The notes below the pieces were generated by a model. The model was not told the origin of the DNA. It saw only the letters and a program-made list of their open reading frames with translations, and did not search any database. The position numbers were made by a program, and so were the translations under genes. Source: Terriglobus aquaticus (GTDB lineage Bacteria; Acidobacteriota; Terriglobia; Terriglobales; Acidobacteriaceae). From it: DNA of 64,000 bases. This document shows, in pieces, positions 62,401 to 64,000 of the stretch; within the stretch, counting starts at the first letter, position 1, and each line of letters begins with the position of its first letter. The stretch lies in contig NZ_JAGSYB010000001.1 of NCBI RefSeq assembly GCF_025685415.1, forward strand, positions 1,612,001-1,676,000, in the 5' to 3' direction.

Positions 62401-62834
62401 CCACCATTACCGCCCCGGACAACTCCTTCCAGAACGACGGCCAGCAGCGCGCGACCCGGTATCGCCCCATCAAAGTGGTGCATCGCACGACCACCAACTG
62501 GTTTGGTACCGATCCGTCTGCAGTCCCCTGCCAAACGGCAGGCGTCGATAACGGCGTCTGCGCCTACGGTCAGCCGGTGGTCGGTGCCATCAGCCAGCAG
62601 CGCCCCAACACGGAACGCACTCCCGGCTACCAGCAGTACGATGCCTCCGCCTTCAAGGACTTCCACATCCGCGAGGGTATGAGCTTCACCCTGCGCTGCG
62701 ACGCCTCCAACGTCTTCAACATCGCCAGCTACGGCAACCCGACTCGCGCGATCAACAGCTCCACCTTTGGTCGCATCACCACCACCCGTTCCGGCCCGCG
62801 CACCCTCCAGCTCGCAGCTAAGTTCAACTTCTAG
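59409..62834 (+). CDS. Oar-like TonB-dependent outer-membrane receptor (second)
   Basis: A 1141-residue receptor. The ATG at 59409 follows AGGAG. Signal peptide MLRKLVFVVPIAIAAVSASL with cleavage near PAQTIT; carboxypeptidase-regulatory-like domain ~22-110 (GSVNGTVTDASGAALPNAQI, GVYNLRFLQVGRYKVTVEAP); plug ~115-260 (NFSSLTVFTAGAVATNPTDF, VNGNRQQANNYLLDGIEINE, ANAQAEYGNVNGGDIVALTK); barrel to the end, RSGPRTLQLAAKFNF. It differs from the receptor at 39894 in plug and barrel and is probably for a different ligand. Between an acyltransferase and an oligosaccharide-oxidase-like gene, a carbohydrate role is possible but not shown. A strong terminator follows. Confidence 0.94.
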   Translation: MLRKLVFVVPIAIAAVSASLPAQTITGSVNGTVTDASGAALPNAQITVTNVDTNVSSKTQTAGDGVYNLRFLQVGRYKVTVEAPGFAPQILGPFSLEAGQDAKFDAKLGVAGNAQNVDVSASLAPLLNTESGELGTTLDTHAIDNTPLVGRNFSSLTVFTAGAVATNPTDFTGVNAIERSTGGGGQVSVNGNRQQANNYLLDGIEINETINNTIGYNPSPDALDQVRVISANAQAEYGNVNGGDIVALTKSGTNRFHGYGFYYVNDDSITANSWANNLNKIAKSSFTSNIFGGGIGGPILKDKLFFFADYSGNRYHLGGPAVSSVATARMRAGDFGELLDPNLSTQPTQLYNSLVPGAPAYLNNRLPVTAVSPAARYLFSHPELYPLPNKAAVAGTVISGNYVGASKKRIFNDQFDVKVDYHYHDKDQFFVRYSQSTAGDTNTNPLAITFPTASTYPTKGVAINEVHTFSPFIQNEARVGFFRTVWHQGLPVDSTGAFGLNGNSLLGVGIANTVPGFTAQVFNISPATNLGNSAIYSDNAMNNFTYADNLTIQRGSHVIKMGGQFIRYQQNSIYTGNDGAQGQMQYNGAFTARNSAGTPPPAGIKDTGFDVADFYLDRVYYAGRGTLAGHTGQRQWRDALFVQDDWKVSPTLTVNLGLRWEYDQPIYEVNNKEANLNLATGAIQIAGVGGNSRALYNSVWTNFMPRIGFSYNPVQRVVVRGGFGTTTYLEGTGANLRLTINPPFQTSLSYSAAIPSASSTGTSVTAATAFSSSSAACNNLTNPGCGGLFRAWDPNLRPSTVTEYSLTTEYQLSNSSSVQIGYVGEYGYHLIQAVNANQVYNSCFIGGQYVAYNSAACFAVNKAPYYQLVGQSGRVAKTASQAMFNYNALQATFRQRLKYGLQFTANYAYSRSLTNSLGFYGVAGVSGNSAYAADPRNNTIEYGPAGTDTPHNLNFTMNYELPFGRGHAFGGNVNHLVDDVIGGWRLGVSGFVYAGFPTTITAPDNSFQNDGQQRATRYRPIKVVHRTTTNWFGTDPSAVPCQTAGVDNGVCAYGQPVVGAISQQRPNTERTPGYQQYDASAFKDFHIREGMSFTLRCDASNVFNIASYGNPTRAINSSTFGRITTTRSGPRTLQLAAKFNF

Positions 62835-62852
62835 CGGCTCAGGCCAACACAA

Positions 62853-62890
62853 GAGAGCGGCAGCCAGTTTGGCTGCCGCTCTCGTTTTTG
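62853..62890 (+). terminator. Rho-independent terminator of the receptor gene
   Basis: A 14-bp perfect stem at 62853-62866 and 62870-62883 with a 3-base loop, followed by gttttt. Confidence 0.92.
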
Positions 62891-62989
62891 CTGAGGCTTC
62901 TGTGTGACTTGAAACGGATGTGAAGTTTCATTCGTCATCTAGGACAAGCGCCACATACGATGGGCTTACCTCTTCTTGGAAGATGAGCT

Positions 62990-64000
62990 ATGGCGATCCT
63001 CGTCCCACGGACCGATCCCCGATTTCCGGTTGCGAGCCGTTCCCGCAACTCGCGCTTCCCATCGTCGCAGGCGCACGTTGCCGGGCGGGTCGCGTACTGC
63101 GCCGACGCCGAGGATGTGGCACGCGCGTTGCAGCAGACGATTGATGCGGGTTTGCGGCCGACCGTACGGTCGTCCGGGCATTGCTATGAAGACTTCGTCG
63201 TCAACAATCCCAACGGCACCATTCTGGACGTTAGTGCTCTGGACCGCATTGGCAGTGGCGCGGGTGGCGCTGCGCCGTACACCCTGGGAACGGGCACGCA
63301 GCTTGGCCGCGCCTACGAAGGCTTGTTCAAGCTTGGGAACGTCTGCATCCCCGGAGGAACGTGCTACACCGTTACCGCAGGCGGCCACATCTCTGGCGGT
63401 GGGTACGGCACTTTGGCGCGCATGTACGGCCTGACGGTAGACTGGGTCACCGCGATCGATGTGGTGACGGTCGACGCCCAGGGCAAGGCCGTGCCGCGGC
63501 GCGTGAGCAAGACACAAGATCCTGATCTCTTCCGCGCTCTTCGCGGTGGTCAGGGTTCCAACTTCGGCATTATCACGGCGTTCCACTTCGATCGCCTGCC
63601 GCCAATGCCCGAGCAGTCTGTGCATGGCTCCGTCACGTGGGACTGGAACGAAATGACCGAGGACAAATTCGTTCGCATTCTGCGCGCGTATGGGGCTTGG
63701 ATGGAGCGCACCAGTCCGCAGAAGGAAGCGCGGGGCATCTTCGCCGGCCTATACATGACGAGCAAGGCAACTGGTCGCATGCAGATGCGGGCCGAGCTGA
63801 CAACAGAGACAGGGCCGGTCAAAGACGTCTCTGTGCTGCTGGACCTGCTGGATCAGTTCGGACCCTGCAAGCCATTGTCTGCAAAGCCCGAATCGAGCAA
63901 GCCAGTAGTGGATACCAACACGCCTGCATTCCGCATGGGCCCGCCGCCGGGTGACTCGGTGTGCTACGGCGAGCGGCCCGTCGTCCGCACACCCTGGATC
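62990..64000 (+). CDS. Berberine-bridge-enzyme-like FAD oxidase (partial, runs off the window)
   Basis: An open frame of 337 codons from ATG 62990 to the window end, with GGAAG upstream. The N-terminal FAD-binding (PP-loop) domain has VAYCADAEDVARALQQTIDA, RPTVRSSGHCYEDFVVNNPN, NGTILDVSAL, and CIPGGTCYTVTAGGHISGGG then YGTLARMYGLTVDWVTAIDV. The histidine in SSGHCYE (residue 64) and the cysteine in GGTCYTV (residue 125) match the two residues that bind FAD covalently in bicovalent oligosaccharide oxidases and BBE-like enzymes. The substrate domain follows (SVHGSVTWDWNEMTED). The C-terminal BBE motif is outside the window. It lacks a signal peptide in this reading. Likely oxidises a sugar or alcohol and reduces oxygen. 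Confidence 0.88.
   Translation, partial: MAILVPRTDPRFPVASRSRNSRFPSSQAHVAGRVAYCADAEDVARALQQTIDAGLRPTVRSSGHCYEDFVVNNPNGTILDVSALDRIGSGAGGAAPYTLGTGTQLGRAYEGLFKLGNVCIPGGTCYTVTAGGHISGGGYGTLARMYGLTVDWVTAIDVVTVDAQGKAVPRRVSKTQDPDLFRALRGGQGSNFGIITAFHFDRLPPMPEQSVHGSVTWDWNEMTEDKFVRILRAYGAWMERTSPQKEARGIFAGLYMTSKATGRMQMRAELTTETGPVKDVSVLLDLLDQFGPCKPLSAKPESSKPVVDTNTPAFRMGPPPGDSVCYGERPVVRTPWI

Noticed and set aside
60492-62852. A 786-codon open frame on the minus strand across the second Oar-like receptor
   Set aside because: Antisense shadow with Val/Gly/Ala/Asp-biased composition and no domain. The plus frame is a clear TonB receptor with ribosome site and terminator.

Overview
The window looks like chromosomal DNA of an acidobacterium, close to the Terriglobus/Granulicella/Edaphobacter group. 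This is inferred from the high GC content, two very large Oar-like TonB-dependent receptors that each start with a carboxypeptidase-regulatory-like domain, several Tat-exported enzymes, and the gene set in general. No 16S rRNA gene is present, so the genus stays an inference.

Layout. (1) About 1-6.3 kb is accessory DNA on the minus strand. It holds a lone winged-helix regulator and a tightly overlapping three-gene cassette: a 1019-residue exported/membrane protein of no known family, a divergent CHAT-like (caspase-fold) putative cysteine protease, and a small two-helix membrane protein. This is the best candidate for an undescribed system. A tiny Pro/Glu-rich protein follows. (2) About 6.3-12.9 kb is a decaying integrative element next to tRNA-Ser(CGA): a tyrosine integrase with a Cys-rich insert, an excisionase-like protein, a DUF3102-like protein, a frameshifted large serine recombinase and small cargo genes, with palindromic repeats. 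(3) 13-24 kb is core: class I ribonucleotide reductase nrdA-nrdB behind an NrdR-box-like site, an XRE-cupin regulator, a CDF-like membrane protein, L28 and L33 (L33 is only 50 codons), a VOC protein, a dead fragment of a TonB receptor, a GlmS-type SIS protein without its amidotransferase half, a glycine-zipper protein and an M29 aminopeptidase. (4) 23.8-30.4 kb holds a Tat-exported HisC-like aminotransferase and a conspicuous ligase cluster (esterase, ATP-grasp, secreted beta-sandwich-like protein, YbdK-type carboxylate-amine ligase, gamma-glutamylcyclotransferase-like protein, and a divergent second esterase).

(5) 30.6-33.5 kb is the conserved rpsP-khpA-rimM-trmD-rplS translation operon, followed by a Tat-exported superoxide dismutase and an M28 peptidase. 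(6) 36.7-39.8 kb is metal uptake: feoA, feoB and a CorA-type transporter. (7) 39.9-43.4 kb is the first Oar-like receptor. (8) 43.6-52 kb is a phosphate module on one strand: PiT transporter, DcaP-like porin, pstS, pstC, pstA, pstB, phoU, with a hairpin between pstS and pstC. (9) 52-53.5 kb is mostly non-coding, with a perfect 18-bp hairpin. (10) 53.5-57.7 kb is a plus-strand run of five stress-type genes (SRPBCC protein, zinc alcohol dehydrogenase, small membrane protein, ion-channel-like protein, DJ-1/PfpI). (11) 57.8-64 kb has an acyltransferase-3 protein, the second Oar-like receptor and a BBE-type flavin oxidase that runs off the window.

Functional assignments come from motifs and gene order read by eye. 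No database search was run.
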